Positions 8,191 to 16,703 of a stretch of DNA of 64,000 nt are shown here, piece after piece. The notes beneath the pieces were generated by a model. It saw only the letters and a list, made by a program, of their open reading frames with translations, was not told the DNA's origin and made no database searches. The stretch spans positions 186,001-250,000 of the forward strand of contig NZ_SELO01000003.1 of the NCBI RefSeq assembly GCF_004146235.1, in the 5' to 3' direction. Each line of letters opens with the position of its first letter. The stretch's first letter is position 1. A program made the position numbers and the translations under genes. The stretch is from Tropicimonas sp. IMCC6043. GTDB lineage: Bacteria; Pseudomonadota; Alphaproteobacteria; Rhodobacterales; Rhodobacteraceae.

Positions 8191-8748
8191 CTACCCGTTC
8201 GACGGATTGTCGCGAAGGGAGAGGTGTGTCGACACCTGCTGCGGGTCCCGAAGCGCGAGATACCAGGGGTCCCAAGCCAGCGCCTGATCAACAATCTTCC
8301 GCACCACGCTTTCGGAGGCGTCGGTCGTGACGTCGATGCTGATGCGCGTCTCCAAGGGAGCCGCCTTTCCCCCGCCGAGCCCGAAGAGGGCGGCATCGTC
8401 GAAATCCGTCTCCACGGCCACGTCGACCGCCTCGAAACGGACCCCTTCGCGCGCCGCAAGCATCTTGACGGCCATCGCGACGCAGCCGGCAATGGCGGCA
8501 CGGGCGAAGAACCCCGGCGACGGACCGGCGCCGTCACCACCCATCGCCCGGCCCAGATCGAGCAGGGACTCGAAATCGCCCTGGGTGACCCGGCAGGCCA
8601 GGCCGTCGCCGACGTGGCCGCGGGTGAGGATCGTGCTCCGGGCCTTGCCGGGATCCGATTGCATGCGCGCGATCACGGCAGTCTGCGCTTGCCGAATCCG
8701 CGCGTCGCGGTCGGTGTCAACGCTTAGCGGGCTCGTATGCAGAGTCAT
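8191..8748 (-). CDS. OsmC-family protein (first copy)
   Basis: This 185-residue OsmC/Ohr-fold protein begins at 8748 after AGAGGAAAG. OsmC and Ohr proteins reduce organic hydroperoxides with a pair of cysteines. Here the helix cysteine is present in the AGCVAMAV segment. The second conserved site, normally a Cys-Pro-Val type turn, reads AWDPW, so the usual cysteine pair is incomplete; another Cys lies near residue 50. It may be a one-Cys thiol protein or a binding protein. It is separated from the SDR gene by 187 bp that hold only a modest stem (GGTCCT 8094-8099 with AGGACC 8108-8113). Confidence 0.8.
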   Translation of the reverse strand: MTLHTSPLSVDTDRDARIRQAQTAVIARMQSDPGKARSTILTRGHVGDGLACRVTQGDFESLLDLGRAMGGDGAGPSPGFFARAAIAGCVAMAVKMLAAREGVRFEAVDVAVETDFDDAALFGLGGGKAAPLETRISIDVTTDASESVVRKIVDQALAWDPWYLALRDPQQVSTHLSLRDNPSNG

Positions 8749-8765
8749 GGCTCTTTCCTCTCTCT

Positions 8766-10001
8766 TCAGGCCGCATTGCAGCGGGTGGATTGAACAAGAT
8801 GATCGGCCAACGCGGCCGCGTCGTCGCCGACCCCGTCGATGAGCGACGATTTGCGGCGGCGCAGGAACGGGAGGCCGAGCACATAGAGCCCCGGCGCAAC
8901 GATGCCATCCTGATGGGCAAGCCGCCCCTTGCGGTCGAACACCGGCAGGTGAAGCCAGCTGAAATCCGGCTGGAAGCCGGTGGCCCAGAGGATCGTCGAA
9001 ATCTTTCCCTTCGCCAGGTCGAGCCGGAGCTTCGGGCTGGCGGGGATGCGGGTCGGCGCGAAACGTTCGGGGGATGGAAGTCCGGCGATGCCTGCCTCGG
9101 CGGCCCAAGCGTCGAAGCTCGTCAGAGCCCGGTTCATCTTCAGATCGGACAGCATTGCCGCATTAGCCAGCCCCCCGGAAAACAGCGCCTCGTCGCCACG
9201 GATTGCGGCCAGGCGGCCGACAAGCTCGATCCCGTTCTTTTGAAGCGCGTTCAGGTCGAGGAATTGTTTACTGGCATCGCCGAAGATTTGCAGCGACGGC
9301 ACCGCGCGGGCGCGGGCGATATCGTCGACCTCGGCGGTCGTGGTAGACAGAATCCCGGACCGGTCCATCCACCATTGAATGTCGCGCCCGCGATAGTGGC
9401 GCGGCATGCGGATGTGCTGACCCGTGGCGAGGACAACCTCGCGGCCGGCTGCACGGATCTCGGAGGCAATCTGGACACCGGAAGCCGAAGCCCCGACCAC
9501 CAGAACACCACCTTCGGGAAGTTTGGATGGGTTGCGATACTCCAGCGGGCTCAGCTGGGTGATGTGGCCGGGAAGCTCTTCGGCATAAGCGGGGATGCTG
9601 GGGCGGTTGCAGGCGCCACTTGCCAGCACGAGATTGCGGCAGGTCCAGTCGCCCTTGTCGGTGGCGACCCGGTATCCGTCGCCTCCTCGGGACACCGAGA
9701 GGACGCGGGTCTGCGTCTCAACCGGGGCAGCGATCCGGGCGGCATAGCTATCGAGGAAATCCACGACTCCAGTCATATCCATGAACCCGTTGGGGTCGGA
9801 CCCCGCCCGGGCGTGGCCCGGCAGGCGGTTCTGCCAGTTGGGGGTCAGCAGACGCAGGCTGTCCCAGCGTTCCGTCCGCCACGAATTGCCGACCTCGCCG
9901 CGTTCGAGGAGGACGTGCGGCACCGAGCGTTGTTGCAGGCAATAGCTCATTGCCAGACCGGCCTGCCCGGCGCCGATGATGAGCGTGTCGATCCGTTTCA
10001 T
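8766..10001 (-). CDS. flavin-containing monooxygenase (CzcO-like, FAD/NAD(P)-dependent)
   Basis: This 411-residue two-dinucleotide-fold enzyme has an N-terminal FAD site GAGQAG at about 10-15, a WRTERWDSL segment typical of the family, and a second NAD(P) fold GASASG near residue 175. Flavin monooxygenases of this group oxygenate soft nucleophiles (sulfur, nitrogen) or ketones with NADPH and O2. The ATG at 10001 follows AGGAG at a spacing of 7. It lies between two OsmC-family genes and downstream of a methyltransferase, which suggests a role in oxidising a sulfur or other thiol-reactive compound. The substrate cannot be read from the sequence. Confidence 0.85.
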   Translation of the reverse strand: MKRIDTLIIGAGQAGLAMSYCLQQRSVPHVLLERGEVGNSWRTERWDSLRLLTPNWQNRLPGHARAGSDPNGFMDMTGVVDFLDSYAARIAAPVETQTRVLSVSRGGDGYRVATDKGDWTCRNLVLASGACNRPSIPAYAEELPGHITQLSPLEYRNPSKLPEGGVLVVGASASGVQIASEIRAAGREVVLATGQHIRMPRHYRGRDIQWWMDRSGILSTTTAEVDDIARARAVPSLQIFGDASKQFLDLNALQKNGIELVGRLAAIRGDEALFSGGLANAAMLSDLKMNRALTSFDAWAAEAGIAGLPSPERFAPTRIPASPKLRLDLAKGKISTILWATGFQPDFSWLHLPVFDRKGRLAHQDGIVAPGLYVLGLPFLRRRKSSLIDGVGDDAAALADHLVQSTRCNAA

Positions 10002-10030
10002 GGCCCGGCTCCTGTGTGAGAAAGGGAATG

Positions 10031-10059
10031 GCGCCTGCCGGGGGAGCCCCGGCAGGCGC
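10031..10059 (-). other. perfect 13-bp hairpin between two operon genes
   Basis: GCGCCTGCCGGGG (10031-10043), a 3-nt loop and CCCCGGCAGGCGC (10047-10059) form a very stable stem in the 67-bp gap between the second OsmC gene and the monooxygenase gene. No T-run follows on the minus strand. It is more likely to stabilise or process the upstream message, or to reduce read-through, than to be a classical terminator. Confidence 0.6.
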
Positions 10060-10068
10060 GGGAGAGCG

Positions 10069-10632
10069 TCACGCGACGGTGACGGCGACGTTGGTCGGGT
10101 TGGTCAGGATGTCGAACACGGCGGAGCGCTTCTGCGACTGGGCGACGATCGCGTTGATGTCGTCCGCGCTGGCGTCGGCGTCGATCTCGAAGGAGACGCG
10201 GATCGCGGAGAAACCGTTGCGGATGTCGGGGTCCATGCCGAGGATGCCCTGGACGTCGATATCCCCTTCGACAGTTGCGCGAACCGAACGCAACTGAACG
10301 CCGCGATGCTGGGCGACCGCCGCCACGCCGCCGGTCAGGCAACTGGCGAGCGCCGAGAGCACGATCTCGGGCGGTGCCGGGGCACGGTCGGCGGCGGCAA
10401 AGACCTCCGGGTGGTCGGACTCGATCGAGAAGGTCCGCTTGCGCGCGTGGGTCTGGCCAAGGCCGAAATAGCCGCCGATCGTGTTGCGGTTGTATGTGCC
10501 TTCGATCCAGTCGCAGGTGCTTTTGAACGTGAACTGCGCCGCGGCAGGGGCTTCGGCGAACGCGCCGCGTGCGCCGATGAGGGCTTCGGTGTTGACGCCA
10601 TTCTTGACGGGGGCGGTGGAAACTTGGGTCAT
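10069..10632 (-). CDS. OsmC-family protein (second copy)
   Basis: This 187-residue OsmC-fold protein starts at 10632 with AAAGGACC upstream; the long upstream extension of the frame is not coding-like. The central helix cysteine is present (LSALASCLTG), but the second canonical cysteine position reads SQKRSAVF and carries none. An extra cysteine occurs near residue 40 (STCDW). It is clearly diverged from the first copy in this operon, so this is not a recent duplication. The probable role is handling peroxides or other reactive electrophiles, with a changed thiol arrangement. Confidence 0.82.
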   Translation of the reverse strand: MTQVSTAPVKNGVNTEALIGARGAFAEAPAAAQFTFKSTCDWIEGTYNRNTIGGYFGLGQTHARKRTFSIESDHPEVFAAADRAPAPPEIVLSALASCLTGGVAAVAQHRGVQLRSVRATVEGDIDVQGILGMDPDIRNGFSAIRVSFEIDADASADDINAIVAQSQKRSAVFDILTNPTNVAVTVA

Positions 10633-10734
10633 GGTAGGTCCTTTCGGTTTTGTATTTGGGTTTGGATCGGCGACGTCGCGCGACGGCGACCCCGCTGTTG
10701 GATGCCGCCCCTGGCGGAGCGGCGTTTGGTTGAC

Positions 10735-10776
10735 GGGATGCGTGAGGCGGCGCCTGAGCGCCGGCATGCGCATCCC
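10735..10776 (-). other. nested hairpin in the 241-bp gap downstream of the methyltransferase gene
   Basis: The outer stem is GGGATGCG (10735-10742) with CGCATCCC (10769-10776). The inner stem is CGGCGC (10748-10753), loop CTGA, and GCGCCG (10758-10763). The gap 10633-10873 otherwise holds only the ribosome site of the second OsmC gene. The structure probably marks a processing or partial termination point within the operon. Confidence 0.45.
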
Positions 10777-10873
10777 GGTGCCGGTGCCTCATCGGCGCCG
10801 GCGGTGTCGCGCCGCGAACGGCCGAACAGGGCGAGGCGGGCCGTGAACTCCTTGGCTCCCCTCGCGAAATCGG

Positions 10874-11770
10874 TCAGTCCGGAGCGCGGGCGGTGATCAG
10901 CCAGGACGAACTGTCCATCCAGAGACCGCCTTCGCGCTGCTCCACGCTCTCGAACAGATCGGCGAGCGCGCAGACGATCTCGGCCCGGCGAGCCTCACCG
11001 AGGGCGCCGGATTCGCGATAGGTCTCCCCGGCGGGGCCGATGGCGAGCTGGAAACTGACGGCATCCTCGATATCGCGACCGACCTGCACCTTGGCGTCGA
11101 CGCGGCGGAAGGCGATGTCGGTGAAGCCGGCGGCTTCCATCTTGGCCCGCGTTACAGCTTCGTCGGCCATGGAAAACGGACCGGGGCCGCAGGTCTGCGC
11201 GTCCGCTCCGGGAGCGGGCAGGAACTGGCGCACCACGTCACGGGCCGCGATCAGCCACGGGTTGTCTTCCCTCTGGCGCCAGACGATGTGGGCCATGCGG
11301 CCGCCGGGTCTGAGGGCACGGCGCATCGTGCGCAATCCCGCGACCGGGTTGGTGAAAAACATCGTGCCGAACCGCGCGAAGACGAAATCGTAATCCGCCC
11401 TGCCGAGGTCGCGCTCGGCATCGCGGTTCTCGAAGCGGAGATTGGGAACGAACATGCGGTCCGGTCGGCTCTGCGCGATGTCGAGAAAGGCATCGCAGCA
11501 ATCGACCCCCAGAACCCGGCCTTCCGGTCCGACGCGTTTGGCGATGGCAACGGCGGTGTCTCCGAAGCCGCAGCCGACATCGAGCACGTAATCGCCGCGG
11601 GCGATATCGAGCAGCGGCATCACGGTTTCGCTGTGGCGCGACAGGCCACCTTCGAGGATATGGCGATATTTCACGAATTTGGGCGCCAGCGTGTCGTTCC
11701 AGAACTCGACGATCGGCGAAGGCGGCAGGGTTTCCGCATTCGATGCGGTGAAATCTATGTGGAATGTCAT
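10874..11770 (-). CDS. class I SAM-dependent methyltransferase
   Basis: This 298-residue protein has the SAM-binding motif VLDVGCGFGD near residue 65, an acidic residue at the end of the second strand (VLGVDCCD), and RPGG after the fourth strand. It is of the UbiE/Methyltransf_11-like type and transfers a methyl group from SAM to a small molecule. I chose the ATG at 11770 because GGAG lies 8 bases upstream; an ATG at 11791 has no such site. It is the second gene of the minus-strand operon, after a small ORF. The acceptor is unknown; the redox neighbours make a thiol or quinone-like compound possible. Confidence 0.85.
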   Translation of the reverse strand: MTFHIDFTASNAETLPPSPIVEFWNDTLAPKFVKYRHILEGGLSRHSETVMPLLDIARGDYVLDVGCGFGDTAVAIAKRVGPEGRVLGVDCCDAFLDIAQSRPDRMFVPNLRFENRDAERDLGRADYDFVFARFGTMFFTNPVAGLRTMRRALRPGGRMAHIVWRQREDNPWLIAARDVVRQFLPAPGADAQTCGPGPFSMADEAVTRAKMEAAGFTDIAFRRVDAKVQVGRDIEDAVSFQLAIGPAGETYRESGALGEARRAEIVCALADLFESVEQREGGLWMDSSSWLITARAPD

Positions 11771-11824
11771 GATCGTATCTCCGGGGGTCATATGATTGGG
11801 AAGTCAGCGGAAGAGGGTGAGGTA

Positions 11825-12031
11825 TCAGTCGTGCCAGTGGCCCGGCGCATCCCAGTTGGGTCTGTCGGCTTCGCCTGCCGAGTTCTCGGGACGGTTGCCG
11901 AGATCGGCCGGCCGATGCGGCGCGGGCAGGCCAAGCCTGCGCCGCTGGGGACGGAGCTCCAGACGATCGCGAAGCCCTATCCGTCGGGCGGAACCTCCAC
12001 TCATCCGGGCCGCTACTGCGCTGATATTCAT
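11825..12031 (-). CDS. small hypothetical protein (68 aa) heading the redox operon
   Basis: An ATG at 12031 sits behind an unusually strong ribosome site (GGAGG, then seven bases ending in GGAG). It opens a 68-codon frame that ends at 11825, 54 bases before the methyltransferase start. The product is very basic in the middle (RPQRRRLG) and ends with the aromatic/His segment NWDAPGHWHD. I do not recognise the family. The strong translation signal, the same strand and the first position in the operon favour a real small protein, possibly a regulatory leader or metal/heme-binding peptide. The remainder of the 438-bp gap carries the HxlR promoter region. Confidence 0.5.
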   Translation of the reverse strand: MNISAVAARMSGGSARRIGLRDRLELRPQRRRLGLPAPHRPADLGNRPENSAGEADRPNWDAPGHWHD

Positions 12032-12136
12032 CTCCTTTCCTCCTTGGTGCGTCGCGGCGAGGGTTCGTCCGCTCGCCGATGACCAATGGATAGGGAAGAA
12101 AGGCGCGGCAAAATACTTCACGCATGAAAGCAAGCC

Positions 12137-12164
12137 GCTACAAAAAGCGAAGAAACCTGCTACA
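12137..12164 (+). promoter_or_regulatory. direct repeat, candidate HxlR operator
   Basis: GCTACA occurs at 12137-12142 and again at 12159-12164, 22 bp apart (about two helical turns). It lies in the AT-rich part of the divergent gap just upstream of the HxlR gene. The second copy leads into TTATCT, which could serve as a -10 region. DUF24/HxlR dimers commonly bind short repeated half-sites near their own promoter, so this is a reasonable autoregulatory and operon operator. Confidence 0.35.
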
Positions 12165-12208
12165 TTATCTGAAGTTCAACTGGGACGGGTCGACCGGATG
12201 GAGCTACG

Positions 12209-12895
12209 ATGAACTACAATCAGTTCTGTCCGATCGCGAAGGCGGCGGAAATTCTCGGCGAGCGCTGGACCATCCTGATCCTGAGAGAACTGCTCATGGG
12301 CGGGCGGCGGTTCAGCACGCTGCAACGCGGGCTGGGGGACATCTCGCCGGCCCTTCTGACCAAGCGGCTGAAACAACTCGAAGACCACAACATGGTCATC
12401 CGACGCCGCATCCCCGGCCAGAAGGGGTACGAATACTTCCCGACCGCAGCCTGCGAAGCGCTCATGCCGGTTCTGTTCGCGCTCGGGGAGTGGGGGATCA
12501 TCTGGGCGAAGAACACGATCCTCGATCAGGATTTCGATGTGGAGTTCCTGATGCTCTACCTCGAACGCAGCATCGACCGCGAAAAGATCAAGGGACAGGA
12601 GACGGTCATCAAGTTCCGGTTCCCGGACCTGAGCGAACAGCGTGACTGGTGGCTGGTCGTGAGCCCGGAAAAGTCCGAAGTCTGCATCAAGGATCCGGGC
12701 AAGGACATCGACGTCTACTTCAACTGTTCGGTCAAGACCCTGTCGAATATATGGATGGGCGACCGAACCTATCGCGACGCCATCCGGGACGGCGACCTGA
12801 TCATGGATGGGGACCCAAGCCTGACCCGTACCGTGACAACCTGGCTGAGGCCGGGAATCTTTGCCAATTCACCCCGTGAGGCTGTGGCCGGTTGA
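12209..12895 (+). CDS. HxlR/DUF24 regulator fused to an SCP2-like domain
   Basis: Residues 1-100 of this 228-residue protein are a winged helix of HxlR (DUF24) type, with CPIA at residues 7-10, GERW, and the recognition helix ISPALLTKRLKQLE. The N-terminal cysteine is the residue that acts as a redox or electrophile switch in YodB/HypR-type members. The C-terminal 100 residues resemble an SCP2 sterol-carrier-like pocket, which may bind a hydrophobic ligand. It is divergent from the methyltransferase/OsmC/monooxygenase operon, which it probably controls. It starts at an ATG after GGAG. Confidence 0.85.
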   Translation: MNYNQFCPIAKAAEILGERWTILILRELLMGGRRFSTLQRGLGDISPALLTKRLKQLEDHNMVIRRRIPGQKGYEYFPTAACEALMPVLFALGEWGIIWAKNTILDQDFDVEFLMLYLERSIDREKIKGQETVIKFRFPDLSEQRDWWLVVSPEKSEVCIKDPGKDIDVYFNCSVKTLSNIWMGDRTYRDAIRDGDLIMDGDPSLTRTVTTWLRPGIFANSPREAVAG

Positions 12896-12949
12896 CGTGC
12901 TGAAGGCAGACGCAGCGGATTGGCGGTCGCGCGCCTGCGGCTGTGGTTG

Positions 12950-14110
12950 TCAGCCCGCGGCCAAGGATTGCTCGGGCGTCTCGATCCGGGTGAGCACCGC
13001 GTCGGTCACGGCGCGCGTGCCCATGTCGCCGCCGAATTCCATCGGCCTCAGTTGCCTGGCGGCAAAGCCGGCCTCGACGGCCATGTCGATTGCGCCGCCC
13101 GCCGCCGCATAGGCGGCGATGCCCGTCTTCTCGGCGAGGTAGTCGAGCATCAGGGCCGCGCTGAGGATCGCGGCCAACGGATTCGCCTCATCCCGGCCCA
13201 TGATGTCCGGCGCGCTGCCATGCGCCGGCTGGAACAGGCCGGTCTCGTCGCCGATCTCGCCGCAGGCCGCCATTCCCATGCCACCCACGAGCCCGCCCGC
13301 CAGATCGGACAGGATGTCGCCGAACATGTTCTCCATCACCAGGATGTCGAAATCCCACGGCCGCCGGACCAGGTCCAGCGCCTGCGCATCGACATAGTTA
13401 TAGCCGATCTCGGCATCGGGATGCTCGGCCGCCACCTCGCCGAAGATCTTCCGGAAGAACGCCATCGAGGTGAAGACATTTGCCTTGTCGACGCAGGTCA
13501 GCCGCGCCCGCTTGCCCTGCGCCAGGCGCTTCCCGGCGAGGCGGAAGGCAAAGCGGTGCAGCCGCTCGGTCGTCGCCCGCGTGATCCGCAAGGTCTCCCG
13601 AACCTCCTCGTCCCCGATCACCTGCGCCCGCCCGTGAGCGGCGGCGGAATAGAACAGGCCCTCGGTGCTCTCGCGCAAGATCACCAGATCGATCTTCGCG
13701 GCGCGCGGATCGGCCAGTCGCTGCGGCGCGTTGGGATAGGCCTTGACCGGCCGGATCCCGGCGTAGAGCCCGTAGCGATCGCGCAGTCGAAGATGCGGCG
13801 AGATCTCGGTGCCATCCGGATGACGGATCTCCGGCAGTCCGATGGCCCCGAGAAAGATCGCGTCGGCATTGCCCGCCCGTACCTCGCCGCCGGGCTCGAT
13901 GTCCCGGCCGGTCTCCCGGAAGTAGCCGGCTCCGGCGCGGATCTCGTCGAAATCGAGCGCCGGCGCACCGGCCTGCCGGCAGGCCGCCTCAGCCACCAGC
14001 ATCGCCGCCTCGGAAACGTCGACGCCAATTCCGTCGCCCTTGATCAGCGCTATGCGTGCCCCGGTCGTCGCTTGCCGCGGTCCTCCCCGCAGCTGGTCAC
14101 GCGCGGTCAT
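12950..14110 (-). CDS. isocitrate/isopropylmalate-family dehydrogenase (tartrate/beta-hydroxyacid type)
   Basis: This 386-residue beta-decarboxylating dehydrogenase has KGDGIG at the N-terminus, the substrate segment LRDRYGLYAGIRP, RESTEGLF, the helper Lys/Asp region, and the metal and cofactor motifs NMFGDILSDLAGG and HGSAPDI. Enzymes of this family oxidise and decarboxylate 2-hydroxy-3-carboxy acids with NAD(P). A catabolic operon with a tricarboxylate importer argues for a tartrate/malate-like substrate rather than leucine synthesis. The ATG at 14110 overlaps the stop of the preceding lactonase-like gene (ATGA), which fixes the start. Confidence 0.85.
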   Translation of the reverse strand: MTARDQLRGGPRQATTGARIALIKGDGIGVDVSEAAMLVAEAACRQAGAPALDFDEIRAGAGYFRETGRDIEPGGEVRAGNADAIFLGAIGLPEIRHPDGTEISPHLRLRDRYGLYAGIRPVKAYPNAPQRLADPRAAKIDLVILRESTEGLFYSAAAHGRAQVIGDEEVRETLRITRATTERLHRFAFRLAGKRLAQGKRARLTCVDKANVFTSMAFFRKIFGEVAAEHPDAEIGYNYVDAQALDLVRRPWDFDILVMENMFGDILSDLAGGLVGGMGMAACGEIGDETGLFQPAHGSAPDIMGRDEANPLAAILSAALMLDYLAEKTGIAAYAAAGGAIDMAVEAGFAARQLRPMEFGGDMGTRAVTDAVLTRIETPEQSLAAG

Positions 14111-14904
14111 CTCGGGATCTCCGCGATCGGGCCGGGGTCGAGCCGGCTGATGTGATCGGCCGCACCGCAAGCGAAATAGTCGCGGACAAGTGGATCATGC
14201 CCCGGGATGATCAGATCCGGACGGCTGGCAAGACGCAGGAGCGTGTCGAATCCGTCGAGCATGTCCTGGAGATCGACGACGATCGGGAATGGTTTTCGTG
14301 CGAAGACATTCTCGTAGTAATGCGTCGCATCCGAGGCGAGCACCATCCAGCCGGAACGCGTCCGCACCCGTACCGACTGTAGGCCGCGGCTGTGCCCGCC
14401 GATCCGGTGAACGGTCACGCCTTCGGCAATCTCGGCCGCGCCCTCGTGGAACACCACCTTTCCGGCGTAGAGCCTGCGCACGGCCTCGCAGACATGACCG
14501 GCCGAGAACGGCATGCGGAGCGTGTCGTGGCACATGCAGGGACCGGTGGCATAGGCCATCTCGGCCGCTTGCATGTGAAGGGTCGCGTTGGGGAAGAGAT
14601 GCAGCCCGCCTGCGTGATCGTAGTGCAGATGCGTCACGATCACCTGCCCGATATCCTCCGGCGTCACGCCAAGCGGCGCGAGAGCGCTGCGCGGATCGAG
14701 CCGTATCGGCCGGTCCCGCGATGCCGCCTCGGCATCGTCATACCCGGTATCGACCAGGATAACCTCGTCGCCCTTGCGCAGGAGCCACATGAAATAGTCC
14801 ATCGCATGTGGTGCGTCGTGATTGTCGTCGAAAATGAAGCTGTCGCCCCGGACCCGTGCATTGCGGTCCGCGTATTTGACGGCATGGACCTCCCATTCGC
14901 TCAT
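14107..14904 (-). CDS. metallo-beta-lactamase-fold hydrolase, N-acyl-homoserine-lactonase family
   Basis: This 265-residue enzyme has the zinc signature THLHYDHAGG, a later His (IGGHSRG), Asp (SDATHY) and the final PGHDP. It is closest in style to the AttM/AiiB lactonase family, which opens lactone rings. In an importer operon a catabolic lactonase (sugar-acid or butyrolactone type) is as likely as quorum quenching. The start at 14904 overlaps the stop of the ABM gene (ATGA); MSEWEV is the first part of the protein. Confidence 0.83.
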   Translation of the reverse strand: MSEWEVHAVKYADRNARVRGDSFIFDDNHDAPHAMDYFMWLLRKGDEVILVDTGYDDAEAASRDRPIRLDPRSALAPLGVTPEDIGQVIVTHLHYDHAGGLHLFPNATLHMQAAEMAYATGPCMCHDTLRMPFSAGHVCEAVRRLYAGKVVFHEGAAEIAEGVTVHRIGGHSRGLQSVRVRTRSGWMVLASDATHYYENVFARKPFPIVVDLQDMLDGFDTLLRLASRPDLIIPGHDPLVRDYFACGAADHISRLDPGPIAEIPR

Positions 14905-15191
14905 GACCTCACCTCCGAGAAGCAACTGACGCTCTTGTGCGCAACCATATCCGAGATGGCGCGATCGAAGTCATTGAAATGTGCCGACTGGAGATGCACC
15001 TCGAAAGCCGCTCTGTCGTCATAGAGCTCATAGAGAAAAACGATGCCGGGGCTGCCCGGGTCGCTGCAGATGTCGAACCGCCGGCAGCCGGGTTCCTCCG
15101 CCAGGCTCGTGCGCGCGTTCTGCTCCATGAGAGGCATGAATTCTGCCATGCGGCCCGGCCGCAGCGTGAAGGAAACGGTGACGGCATACAT
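14901..15191 (-). CDS. ABM-domain (antibiotic biosynthesis monooxygenase-like) protein
   Basis: This 96-residue dimeric alpha/beta-barrel type protein has the pattern VTVSFTLRPGRMAEF, a GCRRFDICSD segment, and a FLYELYDDRAAFEVHLQS core typical of ABM/YgiN-like proteins. These either oxygenate quinol-like compounds without a cofactor or act as small-molecule binders. The start at 15191 shares one base with the tctA stop (TGATG), so it is translated as part of the transporter operon. The substrate is unknown. Confidence 0.82.
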   Translation of the reverse strand: MYAVTVSFTLRPGRMAEFMPLMEQNARTSLAEEPGCRRFDICSDPGSPGIVFLYELYDDRAAFEVHLQSAHFNDFDRAISDMVAHKSVSCFSEVRS

Positions 15192-16702
15192 CAGGCCGCC
15201 CTCCCCCGCAGGCGCCCGAAGGCGCGCTGGACGGCGGGGATCTGGCTCAGGATCAGGGCGGCGTTCAGCGCCAGAAGGATCGCGGCGCCGGGGCGCGAGG
15301 CGAAGACCGTCAGGTCGCCGTCCGAGAGGAAGAGCGAGCGGCGGAAGGTCTCGTCGAACAGCCCACCCAGGATAACCCCGATCACCAGCGGCGCGATCGG
15401 GAAGGCCAGCATGTTCATGAAATAGGCCACGAATCCCACGCCGAGCATCAGGTAGAGATCGTTGATCCCGCCACCGACGCTGAAGGAGCCGATGGTGGTC
15501 AGCACCAGCACCACCGGCAGGAACACGGTCTGCGGGATCCGCAGGATGCGGATGAAGACACGCGCCGTGAAGAGCCCCATCAGGAACATGGTGAGCGATG
15601 CCATGACCAGGATCGCCACGACGCGCAGGATGATCGCCGGATCGATAGTCGGCCCCGGAATCACGTTGTTGATCATGAAGGCGCCCATCAGCGCGGCCGC
15701 GGGTGGCGATCCGGGGATACCCAGAACCAGCAACGGGATGAGCGCGCCGCCGATGCAGGCGTTGTTCGCCGTCTCCGCCGAGAGCAGCCCCTCGATCGAC
15801 CCCTTTCCGAATTTTCCGCCGTCCTTCGAGACGGTTTTCCCGACGCCGTAGCTCACCCATCCGGCGACATCCTCGCCGACACCCGGCAGGGCACCCACGC
15901 CGGTGCCGATGACGCCGGAGCGGGTGATCGTCGGCAGGTATCGCCGGATCGAGGCGAGACTGGGCACGATCCGGTCGGTGAACTGCGTCAGTTTCCCGAC
16001 CTCGGCATGCCTTAGGCCGTCGATGACCTGCGGCACGGCAAAGGCGCCCATCAGGACTGGCACGACCTGGAAGCCGGACATCATGTAGGACCAGCCGAAG
16101 GTGTAGCGCGGCTCGGAGAGCAGCGGGTCGAGGCCGACCATCGCCATCGCCAGCCCGATCAGTCCGGCGATCCAGCCTTTGATCACCAGGTCCTCGCTCA
16201 TGAGCGTTCCCGAAAGGAGGATTCCAAAGAGCGCCAGCAGCGCCTTTTCCGGGCTGGCAATGTTCTTCGAGATCAGCAGCAGGACCCAGACGAAGATCAG
16301 TAGCGCGAAGGTGCCGATCAGAGTGCCGATGAAGCTGGCCGTCGTGGTCAGGCCGAGCGCCTCGCCGCCGCGCCCCGCCTTGGCGAGGGGATGGCCGTCC
16401 ATCGCGGTCGCGGCGCTGGCCGCGGTGCCCGGGATGTTGAGCAGGATCGACGGGTAGGAACCGCCATAGATCGCCCCGACATAGGCGCCGAGCAGCGCGA
16501 TCAACGAATAGTCGAGCGGGATCTTGTTGCCGAAGAACCCCGTCAGAATGGTTACCGCGAGCGTAGCCGTCAGGCCCGGCAGGGCACCGAACATGATGCC
16601 GAGGAAGACGGACGTCACGAGGTAGAGATAGGTGAGCGGATCGACCACCAGCGCGGCGAATGCGCCGCCGAAACCGGCAAGTTGGGACAGCACGAAATCC
16701 AC
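15191..16702 (-). CDS. tctA: tripartite tricarboxylate transporter, large permease TctA
   Basis: This 503-residue integral membrane protein has about twelve hydrophobic segments and the TctA signature regions: GIMFGALPGL near the start, GGSYPSILLNIPGTA, and the repeat GVGALPGVGED in the second half. It is the channel subunit of a sodium- or proton-driven importer that works with a periplasmic TctC protein. The GTG at 16702 follows GGAGGG, one base after the tctB stop. With tctB and tctC it forms a complete system for a di- or tricarboxylate, presumably the substrate of the downstream enzymes. Confidence 0.92.
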   Translation of the reverse strand: MDFVLSQLAGFGGAFAALVVDPLTYLYLVTSVFLGIMFGALPGLTATLAVTILTGFFGNKIPLDYSLIALLGAYVGAIYGGSYPSILLNIPGTAASAATAMDGHPLAKAGRGGEALGLTTTASFIGTLIGTFALLIFVWVLLLISKNIASPEKALLALFGILLSGTLMSEDLVIKGWIAGLIGLAMAMVGLDPLLSEPRYTFGWSYMMSGFQVVPVLMGAFAVPQVIDGLRHAEVGKLTQFTDRIVPSLASIRRYLPTITRSGVIGTGVGALPGVGEDVAGWVSYGVGKTVSKDGGKFGKGSIEGLLSAETANNACIGGALIPLLVLGIPGSPPAAALMGAFMINNVIPGPTIDPAIILRVVAILVMASLTMFLMGLFTARVFIRILRIPQTVFLPVVLVLTTIGSFSVGGGINDLYLMLGVGFVAYFMNMLAFPIAPLVIGVILGGLFDETFRRSLFLSDGDLTVFASRPGAAILLALNAALILSQIPAVQRAFGRLRGRAA

Positions 16703-16703
16703 G

